Shown in pieces: positions 8,711 through 18,694 of a stretch of DNA of 64,000 nucleotides. The stretch is taken from contig CBDICR010000005.1 of NCBI GenBank assembly GCA_965277425.1, forward strand, positions 62,001 to 126,000, given 5' to 3'. Both the position numbers and the translations under genes were made by a program. Positions within the stretch are counted from its first letter, which is position 1; each line of letters opens with the position of its first letter. The notes under the pieces were generated by a model. The model had not been told where the DNA came from and did no database searches. It was given only the letters and a program-made list of their open reading frames with translations. This DNA comes from Poindextera sp965277425. Its GTDB lineage: Bacteria > Pseudomonadota > Alphaproteobacteria > Caulobacterales > Caulobacteraceae.

Positions 8711-8983
8711 GTGCATCATTTGGGCTTTGGTACTCATGGCCTCATCGCCTGGATCGTCATCGGCGTCATCGCCGGATGGCTGGCCGGGTTGCTGGTCAAG
8801 GGCGGCGGCTTTGGCCTGATCGGCGACCTCATCGTCGGCGTCATCGGCGCGGTCGTCGGCGGATGGCTGGCCGGCAAGTTCGGCATCCATATCGGCCCCG
8901 GCATCATCTCATCGATCATCACCGCCGCGATCGGCGCGATCATCCTGCTGGTCATCATCCGCCTGGTCCGACGAGCGGCCTAG
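8711..8983 (+). CDS. GlsB/YeaQ/YmgE-family stress-associated membrane protein
   Basis: A 90-residue protein made almost entirely of three hydrophobic, glycine-rich segments: AWIVIGVIAGWLAGLLVKG, GLIGDLIVGVIGAVVGGWLA and a C-terminal IIHTAAIGA-like helix ending LVIIRLVRRAA. This pattern defines the transglycosylase-associated / GlsB family, inner-membrane proteins often induced in general stress. It starts at GTG, with AGGGAG 8 bases upstream. The family has no defined biochemical function, and the name transglycosylase-associated is historical. It lies alone between a dehydrogenase gene and the convergent peptidase gene. Confidence 0.88.
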   Translation: MHHLGFGTHGLIAWIVIGVIAGWLAGLLVKGGGFGLIGDLIVGVIGAVVGGWLAGKFGIHIGPGIISSIITAAIGAIILLVIIRLVRRAA

Positions 8984-8998
8984 CCGGTCGGCGGAAGC

Positions 8999-11065
<2,067 letters not shown>

Positions 11066-11178
11066 TGATCGTTCCTCAAGCTGAACCCGTCTGGTCGAGA
11101 CGGCGCCAGGCGCGCCGCATTCCATCGCAGGGAAAACAGCGCTGTAATCTCCTTTGACGATCCGGGCGAGACCCGCCG

Positions 11179-12546
11179 CTAAAGCATCTCCCGCTCCAAT
11201 AGCCCGGCGACGGCGATGGGCGTCAGGTCTTCCAGGAAGGGGCCGATGATCTGCACGCCGACGGGCAAGCCGGCGCGGGTCTTGCCCAGGGGCGCCACCG
11301 TGGCGGGCAGGCCCGGAAAGGTGGCGACGCCCGGCCAGCCGGTCTGCTGGCCGTAGACGGTCTCCTGGCCGTTGATGGTCAGGCGACGCTTGGTCCAGTC
11401 GTCCTGGTCGTCGTGCGGGAAGGCGGCGACCCCGAACGGCGGCGCCAGGACGACGTCGAAGCTTTCGAACAACTCGGCCCATCGCCGGCGCAGCGAATGC
11501 TGGGCGACCATCAGGTCCATCCAACCGTGCGCGCTGATCGGCTCGGCGCCGGGTCGGCCGCGGCTCATGCTGGTCAACAGCATGAGCTGGTAGTCGGTGT
11601 GGGCCTTGGCGAGGTCGGGCAGCAACGGCGTTTGCCGCTGCACCTGGGCGCCGGCGCTCCGCATCCGTTCGGCCGCGGCGTCGACCACGGCCTTGACCTC
11701 ATCGTCGGTGGCGCAGAGCGGATGGTCGGTGAGCACCAGCACGCGATAGTCGCCGAGACGGGCGTGACGGGCCGCCGGCAGCGTCAGCCGATAGGCCTTG
11801 GCGTCGTCGCCCGAAGGTCCGGCGATGATGGAAAGCGCCAGCTCCAGGTCGCTGGCGGTGCGCGCCAGCGGCCCGACCACCGACAGGTCCTGTGGCGGGC
11901 CGGACTCGGTGAGCGGCGGCGGGACGTGGCCGCCGGCCGGCGCGAGCTTCACCGTCGGCTTGTGTCCGAAGACCCCGCAGAGGTGGGCCGGAACGCGGAT
12001 CGAGCCGCCGATGTCCGAGCCGCATTCGAGCGGGACCATCCCCGCGGCCAGCGCCGCCGCGCCGCCGCCGGAGGAGCCGCCGGGGCTGCGCGAGAGGTCG
12101 TGCGGGTTGTTTGTGCGGCCATAGATCGGATTGTTCGACTGCCAATCGCCCAGCCAGGGCGGCACATTGGTCTTGCCCAGGATCACCGCGCCGGCGTCGC
12201 GCAGCCGGGTCATGGGCGGGCCTTCGAAGCCCGGCATCCAGCCCTTGAACGGCGCGACGCCCCAGGTGGTCGGCAGGCCCAGAATGTGATTGCTCTCCTT
12301 GACCGTCATCGGCACGCCCAGCAGAGGCTTGGCCTCGCCGCGCGCCAGCGCCGCGTCGGCCGCCTTGGCCGCATCGCGGGCCCGGTCGAAGTCGCGCACC
12401 ACCACGGCGTTGATCGCTCCGTCCTTGGCCTCGATGGTCTTGACCGCCGCCTCGAACAGTTCGAGCGCCGAGACCTGGCGAGCGGCCAGGGCCTTGGCGA
12501 GGCCGCCGGCGGTTGAGGTTTGGTAGTCGATGCTCGTGTCGGCCAT
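11179..12546 (-). CDS. Amidase-signature family amidase
   Basis: A 455-residue hydrolase of the amidase-signature family with the Ser-cisSer-Lys triad visible as Lys83 (MTVKESNH), Ser158 (SPGGSSGGG) and Ser182 (SDIGGSIRVPA). The family includes fatty amide hydrolases, aryl amidases and GatA. The lack of neighbouring gatB/gatC genes and the FAAH-like C-terminus argue against the transamidation subunit. The start at ATG 12546 (MADTSID) is preceded by AAGAGGAAG. It is 113 bases from the S46 peptidase gene on the same strand, and the two could be co-transcribed. Substrate cannot be predicted. Confidence 0.92.
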   Translation of the reverse strand: MADTSIDYQTSTAGGLAKALAARQVSALELFEAAVKTIEAKDGAINAVVVRDFDRARDAAKAADAALARGEAKPLLGVPMTVKESNHILGLPTTWGVAPFKGWMPGFEGPPMTRLRDAGAVILGKTNVPPWLGDWQSNNPIYGRTNNPHDLSRSPGGSSGGGAAALAAGMVPLECGSDIGGSIRVPAHLCGVFGHKPTVKLAPAGGHVPPPLTESGPPQDLSVVGPLARTASDLELALSIIAGPSGDDAKAYRLTLPAARHARLGDYRVLVLTDHPLCATDDEVKAVVDAAAERMRSAGAQVQRQTPLLPDLAKAHTDYQLMLLTSMSRGRPGAEPISAHGWMDLMVAQHSLRRRWAELFESFDVVLAPPFGVAAFPHDDQDDWTKRRLTINGQETVYGQQTGWPGVATFPGLPATVAPLGKTRAGLPVGVQIIGPFLEDLTPIAVAGLLEREML

Positions 12547-12606
12547 GGGCTTCCTCTTATGGGTTGCACCCACAATGGCCCAGGCCAGGCGCCGCCGCAA
12601 AACCCT

Positions 12607-13323
12607 TTAGCCGTCCAGTTCGGCGTAATGGCGGAAGATGCCGTCGGTGTTGAAGGCGATACGGCGTTCGGAGGCGAGATAGGCGGCGATCCTCGGCAGG
12701 GCGGCGACCTGGTCGCGGAGTGCGATGACGCGCGGCCATTGACCCTCGTGGGCCTCCATCGCCTTCGGAAAGGCGTAGCGCAGGCCCTCGACCACCTGGA
12801 ACAGGCTAAGATCCGCATAGCTCAAGGACCGCCCGACCAGATGGGCGTCCCCGACCGGATTGGTCGCCAGCACGCGCTCGAAATAGCCGAGAAACTTGGG
12901 AAGGCGGGCCTGGCGAAACTCGGCGGCGCGGCGGGCGGCTTCGGGCTTCTGGTCGTCATAATAGAGGCCGGCGCCGACCGGATGGTGGGTGTCGTGCGCC
13001 TCCACGACCAGGTCGGCCAGGGTCAGCTGAAGCTGATGGATAAAGACGCCCTCCGCCGCCTCGGCGCCCGCCAGGTCGAGGCGCGGTCCGAGATAGAGCA
13101 GGATGTTGGCGGTCTGGGCGACCATGACCTCGCCGTCGACGATGAAGGGGGGTGCAAAGGGCGGGCGGGCCAGACCCTTGTCGCCCAGGATCCGCATCAT
13201 CTTCGCCTGGCCGCCCTTGCCGCGAGCCACGTCCTCATAGGCCTCGCCGGCGGCCTCCAGGGCCAGCCGCACGAACTCGCCGCGGCCCTGGATGGTCGGC
13301 CAGTAGTAGAGATCGATGGTCAT
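12607..13323 (-). CDS. Glutathione S-transferase
   Basis: A 238-residue GST. The N-terminal thioredoxin-fold domain starts LYYWPTIQGRGEFVRLALE, with Tyr near residue 7 as likely catalytic residue, and carries the cis-proline segment APPFIVDG and VAQTANILLYL for glutathione binding. The C-terminal helical domain contains SYADLSLFQVVEGLRYAFP. The layout resembles sigma/mu/pi-like bacterial GSTs. It probably conjugates or reduces electrophiles with glutathione in the cytoplasm. It stands between the amidase and cfa genes on the same strand, with gaps of about 60 bases each. Confidence 0.92.
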   Translation of the reverse strand: MTIDLYYWPTIQGRGEFVRLALEAAGEAYEDVARGKGGQAKMMRILGDKGLARPPFAPPFIVDGEVMVAQTANILLYLGPRLDLAGAEAAEGVFIHQLQLTLADLVVEAHDTHHPVGAGLYYDDQKPEAARRAAEFRQARLPKFLGYFERVLATNPVGDAHLVGRSLSYADLSLFQVVEGLRYAFPKAMEAHEGQWPRVIALRDQVAALPRIAAYLASERRIAFNTDGIFRHYAELDG

Positions 13324-13390
13324 TGGCGCCTTGTCTCCCGGCGAAGCCTCGCCGTGTCCTGTTCAGCCGACTTCGCCCCAGCGCCTGGCG

Positions 13391-14620
13391 TCAGGCCCTG
13401 GCGCGGCGCCGGTCGTTGACGCTGACGGCGCGCTCGGCATCGGGCATGTAGTCGCGGGTCATCGGCAGGGCGTCGACCCGCCGGGTGAGTTGCAGCTGAA
13501 AGTTCATGTGCCGCCCGGCGCGGAAGCTGAACTCGCTGAGCGCCAGATAGTATTCCCACATGCGGCAGAACCGCTCGTCATAGAGCGCGGCGATATTCTC
13601 CCGCTCGGCAGCGAAGCGTTCGCGCCAATGCCTCAGAGTCTCGGCGTAGTGCAGCCGCAGAATCTCGATATCGGTGATCCATAGCCCGCTCTGCTCCACC
13701 GCCGCCGTGGTCTCCGAAAGCGCCGGAATATAGCCGCCGGGAAAGATGTATTTGCGGATGAAGGGATCGGTGACGCTCGGCGGATCGCAGCGGCCGATGG
13801 AGTGGATCACGGCGACGCCGTCCGGGGCCAGCCGCTCGTGCAGCGTATCGAAGAAAGCCAGGTAGTTGGGCTGGCCGACATGTTCGAACATGCCGACCGA
13901 GACGATGCGGTCGAACGCGCCGCCCAGGTCGCGATAGTCGCACAGCGCAAACCGCGCGCGATGTGAAAGCCCGGCCGCCTTGGCGCGGGCCGTGGCCGTG
14001 GCGAGCTGCTCCTGCGAAAGCGTGACGCCGAGGACATCGACGCCGTAGTCGCGGGCTAGGCTGAGCGCCAGCCCGCCCCAGCCGCAGCCGATATCCAGCA
14101 CGCGAAGGCCCGGTTCGAGCCGCAGCTTGGCGGCGATGTGGGTCTTCTTGGCGACTTGAGCCTCCTCCAGGCTCATGTCGCCACGGGCGAAATAGGCGCA
14201 GGAATACTGCAGGTCCTCGTCGAGAAAGCGCCGATAGAGGTCGAGGCTGAGATCGTAGTGGTGAGCCACATTGCGCCTGGCGCTGGCGCGATCATTGGCC
14301 TGGCGCAGGCGATGGGCGAGCGCGATCCAGAGCCGGGCGAGCGGGCCGGGACGAATACGCCCTTCCTCGGGCAGGTTTGCGGCGACCAGCTGCAGCAGGG
14401 CCGCAACGTCGCCGCGGTCGAACACCAAATCGCCCTCCATATAGGCCTCGCCCATACCGAGAACCGGCTCCAGGATAATGCGCAGTTCGCCGCGCCGCGT
14501 CACCCTGACAGCGACCGGCTCGCCCGAGCCGTCGCCGTAATTTCCTACCGAGCCGTCGGCATAGACCACCGCCAGGCGCCCGACCGTTAGCCTCTTCCTG
14601 AGCAAATTATGCAAAAGCAT
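13391..14620 (-). CDS. cfa: Cyclopropane-fatty-acyl-phospholipid synthase
   Basis: Transfers a methylene from S-adenosylmethionine to double bonds of membrane phospholipid acyl chains. The 409-residue protein has the N-terminal lipid-binding domain (GEAYMEGDLVFDRGD), the HHYDLS-type motif (here AHHYDLSLDLYRRFLDEDL), the SAM-binding loop VLDIGCGWGGLAL, and the C-terminal FIRKYIFPGGYIP and FCRMWEYYL segments. The start at 14620 (MLLHNLLRKR) has GAGGG seven bases upstream. ATG 14635 is an alternative. The gene is monocistronic or loosely linked to the GST gene 67 bases downstream. Confidence 0.95.
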   Translation of the reverse strand: MLLHNLLRKRLTVGRLAVVYADGSVGNYGDGSGEPVAVRVTRRGELRIILEPVLGMGEAYMEGDLVFDRGDVAALLQLVAANLPEEGRIRPGPLARLWIALAHRLRQANDRASARRNVAHHYDLSLDLYRRFLDEDLQYSCAYFARGDMSLEEAQVAKKTHIAAKLRLEPGLRVLDIGCGWGGLALSLARDYGVDVLGVTLSQEQLATATARAKAAGLSHRARFALCDYRDLGGAFDRIVSVGMFEHVGQPNYLAFFDTLHERLAPDGVAVIHSIGRCDPPSVTDPFIRKYIFPGGYIPALSETTAAVEQSGLWITDIEILRLHYAETLRHWRERFAAERENIAALYDERFCRMWEYYLALSEFSFRAGRHMNFQLQLTRRVDALPMTRDYMPDAERAVSVNDRRRARA

Positions 14621-14685
14621 CGCCAACCCTCGCATCACCCCTATAGGGCGCAAACGAAAAAACCGGTTGTGGGTTGCGTCAAGCT

Positions 14686-15042
14686 TTAACGTAATCCGAG
14701 CGTGCTTTTCCGGGCCCGGGTCAGACGCGCGGCGACCAGCGCATGGGCCTGGGCGAGATAGGCTTTGAGCTCATCGTCCGGCAGGGCGTCCGCGCTGGCC
14801 AGCCGCACCCACTTCGCCCGCTGCAGATAGGGCGCCGGCCGCGCCAGCCCATGCTCGATCAGAAGTTCGAACGCCATGTCCGAGGCTTTGAAATTATAGG
14901 CCGGCGGCCCGTCGCCACGGTTCAACCCAACGACGGCGAACATCTTGCCGCCGACCTTGAACACCCGCGATTCGCCCCACTGGATCGTCAGGGTCGCCGC
15001 CGGCAGCTCCAGGCAGATCGCTTCGAAGACCTCTGGCGTCAA
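14686..15042 (-). CDS. MmcQ/YjbR-family protein
   Basis: A 118-residue YjbR-type protein with the CyaY-like alpha/beta fold proposed to bind DNA. Recognisable are IQWGESRVFKVGGKMFAVVG, the central KASDMAFELLIEHGLARPAP and the WVRLASADALPDDELKAYLA helix. The start overlaps the msrA stop by 4 bases, so it is the second gene of an msrA-mmcQ unit. The function is not established. Coupling with MsrA may hint at a stress context, but that is only inference. Confidence 0.88.
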   Translation of the reverse strand: MTPEVFEAICLELPAATLTIQWGESRVFKVGGKMFAVVGLNRGDGPPAYNFKASDMAFELLIEHGLARPAPYLQRAKWVRLASADALPDDELKAYLAQAHALVAARLTRARKSTLGLR

Positions 15043-15704
15043 GCCGCGCCGCCGGCCGTCACACCGACTCCGATCGGGCAGGTCACGCCGACCCCGCCGA
15101 CGCCGCAGTAGCCGTGCGGATTCTTCGCCAGATACTGCTGATGATAATCCTCGGCGAAATAGAAGGGTCCGGCGGGACGGATTTCGGTGGTGATCGGGCC
15201 GAACCGGTGCGCGCCGAGCGCCTTTTCGTAGGCCGCCTTCGACGCCTGCGCCGCCTGCGCCTGCGCATCGCCATAGGTGTAGATGGCCGAGCGGTACTGG
15301 CTGCCCATGTCGTTGCCCTGGCGCATGCCCTGGGTTGGATCGTGGCCTTCCCAGAAGGTCTTCAACAGCATCTCGTAGCTGATGCGTTTCGGATCGAAGA
15401 CCACCAGCACCGCCTCGGTATGGCCGGTGCGGCCCGAGCAGGTCTCCTCATAGGTCGGGTTGGGCGTGACGCCGCCGGCATAGCCGACCGCGGTGACATA
15501 GACGCCGGGAAGCTGCCAGAAGACGCGCTCGACGCCCCAGAAACAGCCCATGCCGAACTGCGCCAGCTCCAAGCCTTCGGGATAGGGGCCTTTGAGCGCA
15601 TGGCCGTTGACGAAATGAGTCTCGGCGGTCCGGAGGGGACCGGGGCGGCCCGGCAAGGCCATCTCGGCGGTAGGGAGTTCGAGGGGTTTGCGGCCAAACA
15701 GCAT
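15039..15704 (-). CDS. msrA: Peptide-methionine (S)-S-oxide reductase MsrA
   Basis: Repairs oxidised methionine in proteins and uses thioredoxin for recycling. The 221-residue protein has catalytic Cys54 in the GCFWG motif, plus AVGYAGG, GRTGHTEAVLVVFDP and PAGPFYFAEDYHQQYLAKNP. A C-terminal cysteine in HGYCGVGGVGVTCP fits a resolving role. It has a roughly 50-residue N-terminal lead before the core, as in several alphaproteobacterial enzymes. ATG 15704 is preceded by GGAGG (6-base spacing), which is better than the ATG four codons upstream. Co-translated with the YjbR-type gene. Confidence 0.95.
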   Translation of the reverse strand: MLFGRKPLELPTAEMALPGRPGPLRTAETHFVNGHALKGPYPEGLELAQFGMGCFWGVERVFWQLPGVYVTAVGYAGGVTPNPTYEETCSGRTGHTEAVLVVFDPKRISYEMLLKTFWEGHDPTQGMRQGNDMGSQYRSAIYTYGDAQAQAAQASKAAYEKALGAHRFGPITTEIRPAGPFYFAEDYHQQYLAKNPHGYCGVGGVGVTCPIGVGVTAGGAA

Positions 15705-15822
15705 GATCGCCTCCATGTTCAGGGCTTCCCCGCCAACATAGGGCGGCTTGGACGAAATGGTGAGGGGGGCGGTAAAGGTGTTGTCCCTGCGCCCGCGGCG
15801 CTATATTGCCGGCCCGCGAGCA

Positions 15823-15912
15823 GGTGAGGTGGCCGAGCGGTCGAAGGCGCACGCTTGGAAAGCGTGTATAGGTTTACCCCTATCGAGGGTTCGAATCCCT
15901 CTCTCACCGCCA
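15823..15912 (+). tRNA. tRNA-Ser (anticodon GGA)
   Basis: The 90-base class II tRNA folds fully. The acceptor stem GGTGAGG pairs with TCTCACC, with one G-T wobble. The anticodon loop TTGGAAA holds GGA at 15857-15859, which reads UCC and UCU. A long variable arm (ATAGG-CCTAT) is typical of serine, and the T-loop is TTCGAAT. The discriminator G is followed by an encoded CCA. The gene ends 19 bases before the ketoacyl synthase start and has no phage-like integrase next to it. Confidence 0.96.
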
Positions 15913-15931
15913 CGGAGCCCGCGACCCCAAA

Positions 15932-17161
15932 ATGAGTGTTCGCGTCGCCGTGACCGGCCTGGGCTGTGTGTCGGCGCTCGGCCAGGGCGTCTCGGCCAAC
16001 TGGTCGCGGCTGAAGGACGGCGCCAGTGGAATAAGGCTGTTATCCCGGGTCCACCCGGGCGCCGATTGGCTGGGCATGCGAGGCCCGGCCGCGGTTATCG
16101 ACAGCCTCGACACCAGCGCGGCCGAAGCCTTTGCGGGCCGCAAGGTGACCGCCCAGCTCGATCCGGTCGCCGCCTACGCCGTCGTCGCCACCCATGAGGC
16201 GCTGAGCGATGCGGGCCTGATCGCCGAGCCGGCGAGCCTGGCGGGCGCCTGCATCGTCTATGGCGGCGCCAGCGGCGGCAACACCACCATGGAAGACGGC
16301 TATGTCCGCATCCTGCTCAAGGGCCAGTCGAGCGTCCACCCGCTGACCATCCCCAAGACCATGAGCAGCGCCGCGGTCAGCCAGCTGTCGATGATCTTCG
16401 GCATCAAGGGGATCGCCTTCGCCATCTCCAGCGCCTGCGCCTCCTCCGCCCACGCGATCGCCGAGGCCGCCTACATGATCCGCGCCGGACGCACCAAGCT
16501 GGCCATCGCCGGCGGCTGCGACGCCGGTTTCACCTTCGGCCTGTGGTCTTCGTGGGCGTCGCTGCGCGCCATGGCGCCGGACGCCTGCCGGCCCTTCTCC
16601 ATCGACCGCAAGGGCATGGTGCTCGGCGAGGGGGCGGCCACGCTGGTGCTCGAAGACCTCGACCACGCCCGCGCCCGCGGCGCGACCATCTATGCCGAGA
16701 TCATCGGCTGCGGCGGCTCGTCCGACGCCGGCCACCTGACCGCGCCCAGCGCCGAGGGCGCCGGGGCGGCGGTGCGCGCGGCCTATGCCGAGGCGGGCCT
16801 GGCCGCCGACACGCCGGTGATCGTCAGCGCCCACGGCACCGGCACGCCGCTGAACGACAAGACCGAGACCGAGGTGATGCGCGGCATCCTCGGCGGCGAC
16901 CTTGGCCGGCATCGGGTCATCGCCACCAAGTCGGCGCACGGGCACCTGCTCGGCGCCGGCGGCGCGCTGGGGTTCCTGCTCGGGGTCCTGGCCCTGCGCG
17001 AGGGCGTCGCGCCGCCCATCCAGGGCTATCTCGGCCCCGATCCAGAGTGCGACCTGCCGCTGGCGCTCGGCCGCACCGAGGCCTTCGAAGCCGAGGCGCT
17101 GGTGGCGAACGCCTTCGCCTTCGGCGGGCTGAATTCGGTGCTGATCGCCCGCCGCGCCTAG
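15932..17161 (+). CDS. Beta-ketoacyl-ACP synthase (KAS II-like)
   Basis: A 409-residue condensing enzyme of fatty-acid or related acyl-chain synthesis. The Cys-His-His triad reads Cys169 (SSACASS), His301 (AHGTGTPLND) and His338 (KSAHGHLLGA). Glycine-rich GTGA-type loops and the C-terminal NAFAFGGLNSVLIARR complete the thiolase fold. No acyl carrier protein or malonyltransferase lies beside it. It is therefore an isolated extra KAS II/FabF-like or NodE-like enzyme, perhaps for a special acyl chain, and the chain cannot be inferred. It directly follows tRNA-Ser. Confidence 0.9.
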   Translation: MSVRVAVTGLGCVSALGQGVSANWSRLKDGASGIRLLSRVHPGADWLGMRGPAAVIDSLDTSAAEAFAGRKVTAQLDPVAAYAVVATHEALSDAGLIAEPASLAGACIVYGGASGGNTTMEDGYVRILLKGQSSVHPLTIPKTMSSAAVSQLSMIFGIKGIAFAISSACASSAHAIAEAAYMIRAGRTKLAIAGGCDAGFTFGLWSSWASLRAMAPDACRPFSIDRKGMVLGEGAATLVLEDLDHARARGATIYAEIIGCGGSSDAGHLTAPSAEGAGAAVRAAYAEAGLAADTPVIVSAHGTGTPLNDKTETEVMRGILGGDLGRHRVIATKSAHGHLLGAGGALGFLLGVLALREGVAPPIQGYLGPDPECDLPLALGRTEAFEAEALVANAFAFGGLNSVLIARRA

Positions 17162-17295
17162 CCGATCGGCGCGCTCGGGCGATATCCGCCGGATACGAAC
17201 CGTTTCAGCGCCTGCTGGCTCTGGGGAAGGACGAGGCGGCGACCTTCAGCGACGACCTGGGCGAACGCTTCCACCGGCTCCATGTCCTGGAGCGC

Positions 17296-17763
17296 CTAGG
17301 GTTTCTTCACCCAGAGATAAAACCCCGCGCCGCCGCAGAGGACGGCCACCAGCAAGGTCAGCTTTCCGGCCCCCGTATGACTGTAGTCCAGGCCCATCAG
17401 CAGCAGAAACAGCCCCAGGAACATCAGGACGATCATGAGGATTTTCCTGGAGCCGCCGCTCATGGCCAACACGGGATTGGCGAAACCCATTTTTGGCGCG
17501 GTCTCGACAACCCGATCACTCGGCGGCGTCGCGATAGGCTGGGACGCTTGCGCGGAAGTCACGCCCGGCCCGGCCGCCGGCGTGACCGTCGTTGCCGGTT
17601 TCGGACTAAGCCCGGCCCCGCAATTGGAGCAGAACTTCGCGGTCTCGGCATTCAGCGCACCGCAGGCGAGGCATAGGCCGGGCGGGGGCGCAAGGCTCGA
17701 TCCGCAAGCCTGACAGAAGTTCGCGCCGCTTGAGTTGACGGCTCCGCAATGCCTGCACTGCAT
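17296..17763 (-). CDS. Double zinc-ribbon membrane protein
   Basis: A 155-residue protein with two CxxC-type zinc ribbons at the N-terminus (CRHCG, CQACG, CLACG, CSNCG). A Pro/Ala/Thr-rich linker follows, then two hydrophobic helices (ILMIVLMFLGLFLLLMG and LTLLVAVLCGGAGFYLWV) near the C-terminus. It is likely inner-membrane-anchored with ribbons facing the cytoplasm. The start at MQCRHCG has AGGAGA upstream. A second gene of the same plan lies 385 bases away on the other strand, pointing away. The 134 bases between it and the ketoacyl synthase hold no clear gene. Function unknown. Confidence 0.8.
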   Translation of the reverse strand: MQCRHCGAVNSSGANFCQACGSSLAPPPGLCLACGALNAETAKFCSNCGAGLSPKPATTVTPAAGPGVTSAQASQPIATPPSDRVVETAPKMGFANPVLAMSGGSRKILMIVLMFLGLFLLLMGLDYSHTGAGKLTLLVAVLCGGAGFYLWVKKP

Positions 17764-18148
17764 GCCGAATTCTCCTATACAGAGCAAGCTTATTAGGCCG
17801 CCTCAAAATTAGCAATAACGCCCGCTGATTGTCTGAAGAGCAGAAGGTCTTGTTGTCTAATTCGGAAAGACATCGCTGGCCCTGGTCCCACCCGACTGTC
17901 GCGGTCCGTCACGACCACCGAGGTCGTCCCGCCATCGTCGTCAGCCAGACCGGTCGCAGTATCGAGCTCATATCTACTCCTCTTCCGCCGGGCGCGGCCA
18001 TGATGGGGAGCTTCAGGCCAACCGGGCGTTGCTGCCCTGCTGTCTTGGCGCTTATCCGGCTGGCCAAAGCATGGGCGTGCTTGAGTCCCATGCGGCCGTG
18101 TGACAACGATGATCCTCAAACATCTGAATACTTGGAAGCAACAAGGCG
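17764..18148. other. Intergenic stretch between two divergent zinc-ribbon genes
   Basis: About 385 bases. An open frame crosses it, but its protein is Arg/Pro-rich with no recognisable domain and runs into the next gene in another frame, so it is probably not coding. Presumably it holds both divergent promoters. No clear inverted repeat was noticed. Confidence 0.4.
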
Positions 18149-18625
18149 ATGTTCTGCAATCGATGCGGCGCTTCGAGTCCTGAAACAGCGAAGTTCTGCC
18201 AAGGTTGTGGCGCGGCGCTGGCCCCGACGCCCGGCCTGTGCTCGACCTGCGGCCACGCCAATGCGCCAACCGCCAGGTTTTGCTCAGCGTGCGGCGCAAC
18301 GCTGAACGGCGCGCAGTCGAGACCGGACACGACGCCGCAGACGCCAGCCGCGGACGGCCAACCCTCCGGGACGGCGACACAGGCGCCGCTTCAGGCAAGG
18401 CGAAATCCCTGGCCGCGACGACTGGTCGCTTGTGGGTTGTGGATCGCGGCCCTGATCTTTGTAATTGCCGGTCTTCACAGTCTCCCGTCCGACGGACAGT
18501 TCATGACTTGCCTTATGCAAGGCGTGGATCCGGGTTGTCATTCTCTCTATAGCGCCGAATCGCGTGATTTCGGCTGGGCCGTCCCCTTGGCGGTTATCGG
18601 CTATCTGATCTGGCCGAAGCGATGA
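18149..18625 (+). CDS. Double zinc-ribbon membrane protein (partner of 17296-17763)
   Basis: A 158-residue protein with the same architecture as the divergent neighbour: four CxxC knuckles (CNRCG, CQGCG, CSTCG, CSACG), a Thr/Pro/Gln-rich linker, one clear membrane helix (LVACGLWIAALIFVIAGL) and a second C-terminal hydrophobic stretch (WAVPLAVIGYLIWP). Two extra cysteines between the helices (TCLMQGVDPGCHS) may form a periplasmic disulfide. The ribbons of the two genes are clearly related, suggesting duplication with inversion. Function not recognised. Zinc-ribbon/TM proteins of this kind are usually annotated as hypothetical. Confidence 0.75.
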   Translation: MFCNRCGASSPETAKFCQGCGAALAPTPGLCSTCGHANAPTARFCSACGATLNGAQSRPDTTPQTPAADGQPSGTATQAPLQARRNPWPRRLVACGLWIAALIFVIAGLHSLPSDGQFMTCLMQGVDPGCHSLYSAESRDFGWAVPLAVIGYLIWPKR

Positions 18626-18694
18626 CCAAACACCGGCCGAGCCTCAACGATGCGCCCGCGAACGAAGCCGCTCCGCATTTGCAGGGCCGCGGCC

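Noticed and set aside
11066..11524. N-terminal extension of the S46 peptidase
   Set aside because: The extension is antisense to the amidase gene. A signal peptide and GAGGAACG at 11065 show the real start.
11179..12546. Glutamyl-tRNA amidotransferase subunit A
   Set aside because: No gatB or gatC is adjacent, and the sequence fits general amidases better.
15823..15912. tRNA gene as an integration site
   Set aside because: No integrase, direct repeat of the tRNA 3' end, or island boundary was seen downstream.
17829..18305. 158-residue protein between the zinc-ribbon genes
   Set aside because: It overlaps the real zinc-ribbon gene in another frame and has no recognisable features.
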